A stretch of DNA of 37,400 bases from an uncultured Oscillospiraceae bacterium. Its GTDB lineage: Bacteria; Bacillota; Clostridia; Oscillospirales; Oscillospiraceae. A program made the translations under genes and the position numbers. The notes below the pieces were generated by a model, which saw only the letters and a program-made list of their open reading frames with translations, was not told where the DNA came from and made no database searches. Below are positions 1 to 7,416 of the stretch, piece after piece. Every line of letters starts with the position of its first letter. The stretch's first letter is position 1. The stretch lies in contig CAJUPG010000008.1 in the NCBI GenBank assembly GCA_910588455.1, positions 1 to 37,400 on the forward strand, written 5' to 3'.

Positions 1-2202
1 GGGCAGTATCAGGCCGGGTGCGGCGGGCTGACCCGGGAGGAGGTCACCCGGCTGGCGGACGCCGGAAAATTTGAGAAATGGGGCTGTACTGTGGAAGCGG
101 GGACCGCCCGCCACGAGGACGGCGTTTTGCAGGTCAGCTTTGTCAGCCCGGAGATGATTGACCTGATGGGCTACGGCAGGATTACTGGGGCATACCCCCA
201 GGCAGAAAAGGAGCTGTGTGTGGAGCGAGCCTTTTTTCGCCACTTCGGCCTGCCGGAGGAGGTCGGTCAAACCGTTGTCCTGGACTTGGGCGATGGTGAA
301 AGGACCTATACTGTCACAGGCATTCTGGAAACAGAGACCACCAGCCGTATTTTCACAGTTTGGATTTCGGAGGCCGCCGTGGAACCGGAGAGTCCCTATG
401 AGCTGCGGTTCCGCTTCGCCGGAAGTCAGGGTATGGAACCGGCCCAGCTCCGGGCGGACATTGAACAGTTCTTCGCGGAAATGGGAATCCCGGAGGACCG
501 CACCTTTTACAGCTCCAGCTACTTCGGCATGGTGGACCTCTACCTTGGAAACGGGATGGAGGTCTACGTGCTGGCGGTTTTGATTGCCATTATCTGCGCC
601 ATTGTGATTTACAACATCTTCTATATCTCCGTCATGGGCAAAATGCGGGAATATGGCCGCTTGAAGGTGCTGGGAACCACGCCCAGACAGCTCAAGCGCG
701 TCGTGAAACGGGAGCGCCGCTTCCTGACCGCCATCGCCATCCCCTTGGGGCTGGTCTGCGCCGCTGTTATTGCGCTGATCGCCGTCCCCGGCTACTGGTC
801 CTGGGGGGACAACATCCGCTCCGCGGTGGTGGTCTCCCTTCTGACCTATGGTACCGTTTTGATTGCCACCAGGAAACCCATGGCAATGGCGGGGAAAATC
901 TCCGCCATCGAGGCCGTTCGGACCACCGCATATTCCCCGGAGCAGGGCCGGGGCGTTTCCAAACGGCTCCACCGTCCCCTGACTATGCCCCGGCTGGCCT
1001 GGATGAATTTCTCCCGAAACCGCAAAAAGGCGTTTGTCACCGCCCTCTCCTTGAGCCTGACCGGGATTCTGCTTCTGTGCGTCTCCGCCTACGCAAATTC
1101 AGTGGACGTGAAAGAAATGGCCCAGGCCCAATTTGGAGACCGGAGCCAGTATCTGCTGCAATACGAGGACTTCGCGGGCCGGGAATTTGTGGAGATGCAG
1201 AAGGAGAACCCCTTGGGCCGGACTCTGCGGGAGGAACTGTCCGCCCTGCCCGGCGTAGAATATGTCACGGACTACAGCCTGACCTGCGTGGAGATCCCCG
1301 CCATCAGTGCCATCCCAGGCAACAGCGAGCATGAGCCGTTTATTGTCAGGGGCATCTCCCAGGAGGATATGGCGGAAATGTACGGGGGCAGCGGGGTTAT
1401 GGAGGGAACTGCGGACTACCGGCAGCTGCTGGAAGGAGACGGCATCCTGGTCTGCCCCGCCGGCGGTGCGCTGAAAGAGATCTATCGGACCGGCTATCAG
1501 GTCGGGGATACTGTAACCCTCTCCTGCTACAACGGGCAGGAAAAAACCTATACGGTGATGGGTATTGTTCAGGATGTCCAGATTGGCAGCTCGACTCATT
1601 TCTTCATTCTGCCCGAAGAAGAACTGTCGGTTCTCTATCCGGAAATTTCGGATTTTACGGGCTATGTCAACCTCCACACGGAGCAGGACAGCGATCAACT
1701 GCGGCGGGCGGTGTTCGGCGCCGTGTCCGACCAGCGGGTGACGATCTCCGGACTGGAGGACCTGTCCGCCGAGCTGGAGCGGGGCCTGCGGGGAGAACTG
1801 GCCCGGGATTACGTCATTTTAGTCTTTATCTTTGTGTTTTCCCTGATTAACCTTGCCAACACCCTGATCACCAATCTGCTCACCCGCCAGCAGGAGTTCG
1901 GCGTGTTCCAGTCCGTGGGCATGAGCGGCCGGCAGCTGTCCCAAATGCTGTCCTTTGAGTGCCTGTACTATGTGGGAATCACGCTGCTGGTCACCCTGAC
2001 CCTGGGGACGGTGTGCAGCATGGCTGTGTGCAGGGTATTCGATCAAATCGGTATGTTCGGGACCCTCACCTACCGTTTCCCGACGCTCCAGGCGCTGCTG
2101 TTCGGGGCCGCGCTGCTGCTGGTCCAGGGGACGTTCTCGGTCTGCGCGGTGCGCTATACCAGAAGACTTTCTTTGGTAGAGCGGATCAAGGCGGTGGACT
2201 GA
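1..2202 (+). CDS. FtsX-type ABC transporter permease (5' end outside window)
   Basis: Integral membrane subunit of an ABC exporter of the MacB/BceB-like FtsX superfamily. The reading frame is open from base 1, so the true start lies upstream; the first possible start inside the window is a GTG at 91. The visible part has a large extracytoplasmic region, then a helix followed by the cytoplasmic segment GKMREYGRLKVLGTTPRQLK, two more helices, a second start-like hydrophobic segment near residue 315 (counted from 91), a second extracytoplasmic region, and a C-terminal FtsX block (VILVFIFVFSLINLANTLI, then RQQEFGVFQSVGMSGRQL) with three final helices. Two FtsX repeats fit the large permeases that work with a separate ATPase in peptide-antibiotic detoxification or export. 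The ATPase is not in the window and the substrate is unknown. Confidence 0.88.
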   Translation, partial: GQYQAGCGGLTREEVTRLADAGKFEKWGCTVEAGTARHEDGVLQVSFVSPEMIDLMGYGRITGAYPQAEKELCVERAFFRHFGLPEEVGQTVVLDLGDGERTYTVTGILETETTSRIFTVWISEAAVEPESPYELRFRFAGSQGMEPAQLRADIEQFFAEMGIPEDRTFYSSSYFGMVDLYLGNGMEVYVLAVLIAIICAIVIYNIFYISVMGKMREYGRLKVLGTTPRQLKRVVKRERRFLTAIAIPLGLVCAAVIALIAVPGYWSWGDNIRSAVVVSLLTYGTVLIATRKPMAMAGKISAIEAVRTTAYSPEQGRGVSKRLHRPLTMPRLAWMNFSRNRKKAFVTALSLSLTGILLLCVSAYANSVDVKEMAQAQFGDRSQYLLQYEDFAGREFVEMQKENPLGRTLREELSALPGVEYVTDYSLTCVEIPAISAIPGNSEHEPFIVRGISQEDMAEMYGGSGVMEGTADYRQLLEGDGILVCPAGGALKEIYRTGYQVGDTVTLSCYNGQEKTYTVMGIVQDVQIGSSTHFFILPEEELSVLYPEISDFTGYVNLHTEQDSDQLRRAVFGAVSDQRVTISGLEDLSAELERGLRGELARDYVILVFIFVFSLINLANTLITNLLTRQQEFGVFQSVGMSGRQLSQMLSFECLYYVGITLLVTLTLGTVCSMAVCRVFDQIGMFGTLTYRFPTLQALLFGAALLLVQGTFSVCAVRYTRRLSLVERIKAVD

Positions 2203-2218
2203 AGAAGATTTTTGCAGT

Positions 2219-2332
2219 ATGATCTGGCCCTTTGAGAACAACACCGCGCCATTATGGTCCTCCAGAGCATTTTCCGTATCGCGAAGCGCTTCATCTGAAT
2301 GGGGCGGCCTATGGCCGCCCCAAAAATTTTAA
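2219..2332 (+). pseudogene. possible remnant of a second FtsX-type permease N-terminus
   Basis: Seventeen bases after the permease stop, an ATG opens with MIWPFENNTA. From memory this resembles the N-terminus of FtsX-type permeases of the preceding family, which often begin with WPFEN-like residues. After about ten residues the frame becomes Ser/Arg-rich nonsense and runs into the terminator hairpin. I infer the decayed start of a tandem permease copy. The match is short, the neighbour's own N-terminus is outside the window, and there is no convincing ribosome site, so this could be chance. Confidence 0.3.
2301..2330 (+). terminator. intrinsic terminator after the FtsX permease operon
   Basis: A perfect 9-bp GC stem (GGGGCGGCC / GGCCGCCCC) with a 3-nt TAT loop is followed by CAAAAATTTT. 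The U-tract is short and preceded by A's, so termination may be partial. It separates the permease from the GntR promoter that starts at 2340. Confidence 0.6.
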
Positions 2333-2339
2333 TTGCCTC

Positions 2340-2367
2340 TTGACAAAGGGAGAAAATCTGTTATACT
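2340..2367 (+). promoter_or_regulatory. promoter of the gntR-ABC operon
   Basis: A perfect TTGACA at 2340-2345 and TATACT at 2362-2367 are separated by 16 bp, which is a strong housekeeping promoter. The -10 is covered by the palindrome at 2364-2390. Confidence 0.75.
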
Positions 2368-2390
2368 GTGCATATAGTATATATACAGTA
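2364..2390 (+). promoter_or_regulatory. 27-bp inverted repeat, probable operator of the YtrA-type GntR
   Basis: Arms TACTGT and ACAGTA flank an AT-rich core. Eleven of thirteen symmetric positions pair around the centre at 2377. It overlaps the -10 and transcription start of the promoter for the GntR gene itself, the usual arrangement for autorepression in YtrA-type ABC operons. That the adjacent regulator binds here is inferred. Confidence 0.6.
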
Positions 2391-2429
2391 AATCCAGAAT
2401 AACAGTAGGACGTCTGAAAGGGATGGGAT

Positions 2430-2804
2430 ATGGATATTATATTGAGCAATTCCAGCGGAAAGCCCATTTACGAGCAGATCGCTGCCCAGGTGAAGGAGCA
2501 GATTCTCTCCGGGGCGCTGGAGGCGGGGGACGCCCTGCCCTCCATGCGGCTGCTGGCCCGGGAACTGCGCATTTCGGTGATTACCACCAAGCGTGCGTAT
2601 GAGGAGCTGGAACGAGACGGTTTTTTGGAAAACGTACCGGGAAAGGGCTGCTTCGTAGCGGCCCAGAACAAGGAGCTGCTGCGGGAAAACCAGCTGCGGC
2701 GGGTGGAGGAAAAGCTGCTGGAGGCCATCGACGAGGGCCGCAAGGGGGCTTTGAGCCTGGAGCAGCTCCAGGAAATGCTGGCCAATCTGTATCAAGGGGT
2801 GTAA
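2430..2804 (+). CDS. GntR-family transcriptional regulator, YtrA type
   Basis: A 124-aa DNA-binding repressor. Residues 1-75 form the GntR winged helix (PIYEQIAAQVKEQILSG, then LPSMRLLARELRISVITTKRAYEELERDGF and a GKGCFVA wing). Only about 45 residues of helix follow, which is the short dimerisation tail of the YtrA subfamily rather than an FCD or UTRA ligand domain. Family members typically repress their own operon with an ABC transporter and are derepressed by cell-envelope antibiotics. The ABC ATPase starts 3 nt after its stop and the palindrome at 2364-2390 is a likely target. The ATG follows AAAGGGAT. Confidence 0.92.
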   Translation: MDIILSNSSGKPIYEQIAAQVKEQILSGALEAGDALPSMRLLARELRISVITTKRAYEELERDGFLENVPGKGCFVAAQNKELLRENQLRRVEEKLLEAIDEGRKGALSLEQLQEMLANLYQGV

Positions 2805-2807
2805 CAT

Positions 2808-3668
2808 ATGAAAAATATTGTGGAAGTCAAGGGGCTCTGCAAATCCTATCCGGATTTCGAGCTGAAAAATATCAGCTTTCAGGTGCCCGGCGGGTCCATC
2901 ATGGGGCTGATCGGGGAGAACGGAGCGGGCAAGACCACCACTCTGAAATCCCTGCTGAACCTGATTCACTTTGACAAGGGAGAGGTCTCCCTGCTGGGCT
3001 ACCCTATCCCGCAGCAGGAGCAGGCGGCGAAAAAGGACGTGGGCATGGTGCTGGACGACTGCTTTTTTCACGACGCCCTGAAGGCCCGGGAGATTGACAA
3101 AATTCTGGCCCCCGTTTATCAGAATTGGGATTCCCCCCTGTTCCGGAGCTATCTGGAAAAATTCAACCTGCCGGAAAAGAAGCTGGTGAAGGAATATTCC
3201 CGGGGGATGAAGATGAAGCTGTCCCTGGCGGCGGCCCTGGCCCACCATCCCCGGCTGCTGATTCTGGATGAGGCCACCGCCGGCCTGGACCCGGTGGTCC
3301 GGGACGAAATTTTGGACGAATTTCTGGGCTTCATCTGCGACGAGGACCACGCCATTTTGCTGTCCAGCCACATCACCGGCGACCTGGAAAAAGTGGCAGA
3401 CTACATCACCTATCTCCACCAGGGCCAGGTGGTCCTGTCCGACAGCAAGGACGCTATTCTGGAGGAATACGGCCGGGTGGGCTGCACCGCCGGGGATTTG
3501 ACCCAGATTAACCGGGAGGACTACGTGCGGCTCCGGCGGGGGACCTTTGGGAATGAGCTGCTGGTGCCGGACCGGAAAAGCTTTGCGAAAAAATACCCCG
3601 GCCTGACCGTGGACCGGGTTTCGCTGGAGGATATTATGCTCTTTGTTGGAAAGGGGGAGGCCCAATGA
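2808..3668 (+). CDS. ABC transporter ATP-binding protein
   Basis: A 286-aa cytoplasmic ATPase. Walker A is GENGAGKTTT near residue 37, the signature is YSRGMKMKLSLAAAL (SRGMK replaces the canonical LSGGQ, as is common in ABC-2 drug/lipid exporter ATPases), Walker B is LLILDEATAGLD and the switch histidine is in LLSSHI. The C-terminal ~70 residues form the accessory domain seen in YtrB/NatA/CcmA-like subunits. It sits between the GntR regulator and the permease, and its last 4 nt overlap the permease start (ATGA), so it very probably pairs with that permease. Substrate unknown. Confidence 0.93.
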   Translation: MKNIVEVKGLCKSYPDFELKNISFQVPGGSIMGLIGENGAGKTTTLKSLLNLIHFDKGEVSLLGYPIPQQEQAAKKDVGMVLDDCFFHDALKAREIDKILAPVYQNWDSPLFRSYLEKFNLPEKKLVKEYSRGMKMKLSLAAALAHHPRLLILDEATAGLDPVVRDEILDEFLGFICDEDHAILLSSHITGDLEKVADYITYLHQGQVVLSDSKDAILEEYGRVGCTAGDLTQINREDYVRLRRGTFGNELLVPDRKSFAKKYPGLTVDRVSLEDIMLFVGKGEAQ

Positions 3669-4306
3669 CCGGCCTGGTTTTAAAGGATTTCTTAATGATG
3701 CGCAAGACCCTGAAAACCTATCTGATATTTTTCGCGCTCTATTTGGGAATGGCAATCGCCGGGATTTTTCCCATCAGCATTGTTACCTCCATGGTGACGG
3801 TGATTATTGCCATTCTTCCGATCTCCACCTTTGTCTATGACGACGCGGCCAAGTGGGACCGGTACGCCGTCTCTCTGCCTCTGGGCCGGCGCAAGGTGGT
3901 GGGGGCCCGGTATCTGTTCATCGCTCTGCTTCTGCTGGTGTCCGCCGCCTTTGGACTGCTTACGATTGTGCTGGCGCCTCTCATGGGGCAGGGGGAACTG
4001 ACGGAGCTGGCGGCCACGGTGCTGGTGACCATCACCTACGGCCTGGCGCTCAACGATATTGTGATTCCTCTGGTCTACAAGCTGGGGGCCGAGCGCGCCC
4101 GGATGTATCTGTATATCATTATATTCGCACCGGTGATTCTGCTGTTCCTGGCGGTGCGGCTGGGGCTGCTGGACCTGTCCGGGCTGAGCGCCATCTCGGA
4201 GGGGACTGTACTGCTGGTCTGCTCCCTGATGCCCGTGGCGGGCGTGGCGGGGCTGGGGTTGTCCTATCTGATCTCCTGCCGTATTTATGAGAAAAAAGAA
4301 TTTTGA
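3665..4306 (+). CDS. ABC-2 type transporter permease
   Basis: A 213-aa membrane protein with about six hydrophobic segments. After MTGLVLKDFLMMRKTLKTY comes paired helices near residues 20-55. The segment FVYDDAAKWDRYAVSLPLGRRKVVGARY is the conserved loop of the small ABC-2 permeases that accompany YtrA regulators. Four further helices follow. It overlaps the ATPase gene by 4 nt and is the last gene of the three-gene operon. The likely role is export of, or defence against, a membrane-active compound; this is inferred from operon type only. Confidence 0.87.
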   Translation: MTGLVLKDFLMMRKTLKTYLIFFALYLGMAIAGIFPISIVTSMVTVIIAILPISTFVYDDAAKWDRYAVSLPLGRRKVVGARYLFIALLLLVSAAFGLLTIVLAPLMGQGELTELAATVLVTITYGLALNDIVIPLVYKLGAERARMYLYIIIFAPVILLFLAVRLGLLDLSGLSAISEGTVLLVCSLMPVAGVAGLGLSYLISCRIYEKKEF

Positions 4307-4323
4307 CAGTTTTGACAAAACTC

Positions 4324-4353
4324 TTGTGCGGAACCGCCCTCCTATGGTATAAT
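4324..4353 (+). promoter_or_regulatory. extended -10 promoter for the 47-aa ORF / DNA glycosylase pair
   Basis: TATAAT at 4348-4353 is preceded by TGG (TGnTATAAT, extended -10). The -35 is weak (TTGTGC at 4324-4329, 18-bp spacing); a better TTGACA at 4312-4317 is 30 bp away and too far. Transcription would start about 20 nt before the strong AAGGAGGG ribosome site of the 47-aa ORF. Confidence 0.65.
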
Positions 4354-4381
4354 AAGCCCAGAGAAAAGGAGGGTGATCCCT

Positions 4382-4525
4382 ATGACAGCCAAGGAAGCCA
4401 TTCGGGAGTTAAAAATTGTCCGCAACTACTGCAACGCCAAGTCCATCCCCGCCATTGACTACGCCATCCGGGCCCTGCGGGAGAAGGCGGACCAGGAGGC
4501 TCAGGCTCCGGGGGAGGGCCAGTGA
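4382..4525 (+). CDS. small 47-aa protein upstream of the DNA glycosylase
   Basis: The ORF begins MTAKEAIRELKIVRNYCNAK and ends ...REKADQEAQAPGEGQ. It has a strong AAGGAGGG ribosome site about 9 nt upstream and its own promoter. It resembles, in length and pattern (a helix starting M-T-x-x-E-A-I, a YC..K...PAIDYAI turn, a second helix), the tiny two-helix proteins scattered through clostridial genomes and phages; function unknown. Its TGA stop at 4523-4525 overlaps the GTG start of the glycosylase at 4522, which strongly suggests translational coupling. It could act as a leader peptide controlling the hairpin just downstream, but no regulatory codon run is visible. Confidence 0.75.
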   Translation: MTAKEAIRELKIVRNYCNAKSIPAIDYAIRALREKADQEAQAPGEGQ

Positions 4526-5142
4526 AGCCGCATAAAAATCCCGCCCGGCTTGGGCGGGACTTTTTTCGCCAGGATACTCTCCAGGCGGCCCGGGCGCTTC
4601 TGGGGGCGCGCATCGTCCGGGAGTGGGAGGGCTGGCGGCTGGAATGCGCCATTACCGAGACAGAGGCTTATATCGGCCGCATCGACAAGGCCTGCCACGC
4701 CTACGGCTGCAAGCGTACCCCCAGGACCCAGACCCTGTACGCCTCCCCGGGGACCGCGTATGTCTATTTGATCTACGGAATGTATCACTGCCTGAACTTT
4801 GTCACCGAGCCGGAGAACGAGCCGGCCGCCGTCCTTATTCGGGGAGCGGTTCCCCTGGCGGGGGAGGAGGAGATGGCCCGGGCCCGGTTTGGAAAATCCC
4901 TGTCCGATTTAAGCCGAAATCAGAAGAAAAACTTCCTCAACGGTCCCGGCAAGCTGTGTCAGGCGCTGCACATCACCCGACAGGATAACGGGATTGATCT
5001 GACCGAAAGCGGGACCCTGTACGTCCTTCCGGGCAGAATTTCAGGGGAAATCCAGACCGGCCCCCGCATAGGCATCGACTACGCGGAGGAGGCGGTGGAT
5101 TTCCCCTGGCGGTTCTGGGTGGAGCCGGATCAGGTGACGTGA
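4522..5142 (+). CDS. mpg: DNA-3-methyladenine glycosylase (AAG/MPG family)
   Basis: A 206-aa base-excision repair enzyme that removes alkylated purines such as 3-methyladenine and hypoxanthine. Family features are the N-terminal RDFFRQDTLQAARALLGARIV, the catalytic region ITETEAYIGRIDKACHAY (Glu base), TLYASPGTAYVYLIYGMYHCLNFVTE, and VLIRGAVPL and FLNGPGKLCQALHI near the C-terminus. Length matches the family. It starts at GTG 4522, overlapping the preceding stop; no later start keeps the conserved FF region. A strong terminator-like hairpin (4539-4566) lies in codons 6-15, which is very unusual. The 3' end overlaps the convergent rhomboid-like gene by 13 bp. Confidence 0.93.
   Translation: MKPHKNPARLGRDFFRQDTLQAARALLGARIVREWEGWRLECAITETEAYIGRIDKACHAYGCKRTPRTQTLYASPGTAYVYLIYGMYHCLNFVTEPENEPAAVLIRGAVPLAGEEEMARARFGKSLSDLSRNQKKNFLNGPGKLCQALHITRQDNGIDLTESGTLYVLPGRISGEIQTGPRIGIDYAEEAVDFPWRFWVEPDQVT
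4539..4566 (+). terminator. intrinsic-terminator hairpin inside the 5' end of the glycosylase gene
   Basis: A perfect 8-bp stem TCCCGCCC / GGGCGGGA with a 5-nt loop (4547-4551) is followed by CTTTTTT, so all parts of a Rho-independent terminator are present. It starts 14 nt after the stop codon of the 47-aa ORF and encodes residues NPARLGRDFF of the glycosylase. Whether it terminates, attenuates or is melted by translating ribosomes cannot be judged from sequence. Confidence 0.6.
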
Positions 5143-5996
5143 GTGTGGTTGTTGATGTGGTCCATACAGTAGCAGTAATAGCCGCTGCACTTGGAGCAGT
5201 AGCGGAACTCCATATTGGGGTGGTCCGCGTCGGTCACGCCGCACACGGCGCACTTGTGGAGGTAGCCCCGGCGCTGCTGGACCTGCTTCTGGGCTTTTTT
5301 GAAGTTGATGGTCTGGGGCCGGGCCCGGTAGGCGGCCCGCTCCCCGGTCCGGCGGGCCATGCCGGTCAGATCGTCCCAGAAGAACACCAGATAGTTCAGA
5401 ATGGCAACAATGGGGACCGCCGCCATAAGGGGCTGGCCGTAGAACAGGGCCTGGAGAATGGCAAAGGCGAACAGGGCCGCATCCAGCCAGGCCAGCCATT
5501 TTACCTTGATCGGAATGATAAAATACACCATAAACTGGGTGTCCGGGTAGAGGGTTGCGAAGGCGAAGAACAGGGACATATTGACATAATACATATTTGT
5601 GGCGATATAGGGGGAGCGTCCGGAGGCGAAATAGAGGACAAAGCCCACCAAAATATTCAGCAGTACGCCCAGGCCGTAGAACAGGGAGAACCGGGCGGAG
5701 CCCCATTGACGTTCCAGGGCGTTGCCCAGAAAGTAGTAGAGCATCACAGAAAAGACAAACCAGATGGGGTGGCTGTTGATGGGGACAAAGACGAAGGTAA
5801 GCAGCCGCCAGACCTGTCCTTGCAGCACCAGGGCGGGGTAGAAGTCAATCAGCGCCGTGAAGGACATCCGGGTGGAAAACAGGTCCAGCAGAAAGACGGC
5901 CACATTTCCAATGGCGATGTACTTCATCAGGCCGGGAATGCCGAAGTTGGGGTGGTTGTAGCAAAAGCGGTCCAGCCAGCGGGAAAGTGCGCTCAT
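5130..5996 (-). CDS. rhomboid-like membrane protein, catalytic residues lost, with C-terminal zinc-finger
   Basis: A 288-aa protein with about six membrane helices over residues 25-210. The rhomboid fold is suggested by GQVWRLLTFVFVP after helix 1 and by YYFLGNALERQWGSARFSLFYG at the helix 2-3 loop. The catalytic GxSG is replaced by VNMSLFF and no helix-6 histidine is seen (VPIVAILNYLVFFW), so it is probably a pseudoprotease. The C-terminal ~45 residues carry KCAVCG ... YCSKCSGYYCYCMDHINNHTH, a Cys/His cluster that should bind zinc in the cytoplasm. ATG 5996 follows AAAGGAGGG. The partner or client is unknown. The gene faces the glycosylase and overlaps its end by 13 bp. Confidence 0.78.
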   Translation of the reverse strand: MSALSRWLDRFCYNHPNFGIPGLMKYIAIGNVAVFLLDLFSTRMSFTALIDFYPALVLQGQVWRLLTFVFVPINSHPIWFVFSVMLYYFLGNALERQWGSARFSLFYGLGVLLNILVGFVLYFASGRSPYIATNMYYVNMSLFFAFATLYPDTQFMVYFIIPIKVKWLAWLDAALFAFAILQALFYGQPLMAAVPIVAILNYLVFFWDDLTGMARRTGERAAYRARPQTINFKKAQKQVQQRRGYLHKCAVCGVTDADHPNMEFRYCSKCSGYYCYCMDHINNHTHVT

Positions 5997-6107
5997 GGAC
6001 AGCCCTCCTTTGATTTCCAGATTTTTTCTTATCTAACATTCTACCCGTTTTTGGAGAAAAAGTCCATGAAAAAAATGTGAATATTTTGTACAGTTCCCGG
6101 GAGGGAC

Positions 6108-6136
6108 TTCAATTTCAGAAAAATCTATGCTACAAT
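6108..6136 (+). promoter_or_regulatory. promoter of ahcY-greA
   Basis: TTCAAT at 6108-6113, a 17-bp spacer and TACAAT at 6131-6136, the latter with an upstream TGC (extended -10). About 30 nt of leader precede the start codon. No SAH- or SAM-riboswitch-like structure fits in so short a leader. Confidence 0.6.
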
Positions 6137-6169
6137 GGAGCGGAAAATAAATATGGAGTGTGATTTCCC

Positions 6170-7414
6170 ATGAGCATTGTAAAGGATCTGTCCCTGGCCC
6201 CTTCGGGCCACCAAAAAATTCAGTGGGTCCGGGACTTTATGCCCGCCCTCAGCGGCATTGAGGAGCGCTTCCGCAAGGAAAAGCCCTTTCAGGGCCTGAC
6301 CATCGCCGTTTCCGTCCATCTGGAGGCCAAAACCGCCAATCTGGGCCTGGTTCTCCGGGAGGGGGGCGCCCAGGTTTATCTCACCGGCTGCAATCCCCTG
6401 TCCACCCAGGACGACGTGGCCGCCGCAATGGCGGATCTGGGGGTGGAGACCTTCGGGGTCCATGGGGTGGACATGAAGGGCTATGAGGATCTGCTGGTGG
6501 AGACCCTCAAATGCCGGCCCCACCTGATTGTAGACGACGGCGGCGACCTCATCAGCCTGCTCGGCGGCAGCTGCGCCTCCTGCGGAGACCGGCTGCTGGG
6601 AGGCTGTGAGGAGACCACCACCGGCATCCACCGGCTCTATGCCCGGGAGCGGGCGGGGATTCTGCCCTGTCCCATGATGGCGGTGAACGACGCCAAGGCC
6701 AAGCACTACTACGACAATAAATACGGCACCGGCCAGTCCACCTGGGACGCCATCATGCACACCACCAACCTGATTGTGGCGGGCAAGACGGTGGTGGTGG
6801 CCGGCTACGGCTGGTGCGGCAAGGGCATCGCCATGCGGGCCAAGGGCATGGGGGCCAACGTAATTGTGTGTGAGGTGGACCCCTTCAAGGCCCTGGAGGC
6901 AACCATGGAGAATTTCCGAGTGATGCCCATGGACGAGGCCGCCAAATACGGGGATCTGTTCGTCACCGCCACCGGCTGCAAGGATGTGATTGTTCCCCGG
7001 CATTTTGCGGTGATGAAGAACAACGCGATTTTGTGCAACTCCGGCCACTTCGACTGTGAAGTGGATGTGGCGGCGCTGCGGACCCAGGCGGTGGAGACCT
7101 TCTCCCGCCGGCAGGGCATTGAGGGCTTCAAGCTGGCCGACGGCCGGACGCTGAACGTGCTGGCGGAGGGCCGGCTGGTGAACCTGGCCGCGGGCAACGG
7201 CCACCCGGCGGAAATTATGGATATGTCCTTCGCGGTTCAGGCCCTCTCCCTGGAGTGGATGGCCCGGCACGGGAAGGATTTGGAGAAAAAGGTCTACAAC
7301 GTCCCCGATGAAATTGACGACCAGATTGGCCGGGTGAAGCTGGCGGCTATGGGGCTGGCCATCGACGCGCTGACAGAGGAACAGAAAGCCTATCTGTCCG
7401 GCTGGGAGGCTTAA
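6170..7414 (+). CDS. ahcY: adenosylhomocysteinase (S-adenosyl-L-homocysteine hydrolase)
   Basis: A 414-aa cytoplasmic NAD-dependent enzyme that splits S-adenosylhomocysteine to homocysteine and adenosine, completing the activated methyl cycle. Visible family blocks are GLTIAVSVHLEAKTANL, LIVDDGGDL, GGCEETTTGIHRLYARE, the substrate region AVNDAKAKHYYDNKYGTGQS, the Rossmann loop VVAGYGWCGKGIAMRAKGMGA with the acidic residue of VCEVDP, and NSGHFDCEVD. The length is close to bacterial/archaeal forms that lack the inserted loop. GGAGTG precedes ATG 6170. greA follows after 2 nt, so the two are co-transcribed. Confidence 0.96.
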   Translation: MSIVKDLSLAPSGHQKIQWVRDFMPALSGIEERFRKEKPFQGLTIAVSVHLEAKTANLGLVLREGGAQVYLTGCNPLSTQDDVAAAMADLGVETFGVHGVDMKGYEDLLVETLKCRPHLIVDDGGDLISLLGGSCASCGDRLLGGCEETTTGIHRLYARERAGILPCPMMAVNDAKAKHYYDNKYGTGQSTWDAIMHTTNLIVAGKTVVVAGYGWCGKGIAMRAKGMGANVIVCEVDPFKALEATMENFRVMPMDEAAKYGDLFVTATGCKDVIVPRHFAVMKNNAILCNSGHFDCEVDVAALRTQAVETFSRRQGIEGFKLADGRTLNVLAEGRLVNLAAGNGHPAEIMDMSFAVQALSLEWMARHGKDLEKKVYNVPDEIDDQIGRVKLAAMGLAIDALTEEQKAYLSGWEA

Positions 7415-7416
7415 AA

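Noticed and set aside
4312..4317. TTGACA as the -35 for the small-ORF promoter
   Set aside because: It is 30 bp from the TATAAT at 4348, far outside the workable 15-19 bp spacing; the extended -10 explains the promoter better.
6000..6169. A possible SAH or SAM riboswitch before ahcY
   Set aside because: The promoter at 6108-6136 leaves only about 30 nt of leader and no matching stems are seen.
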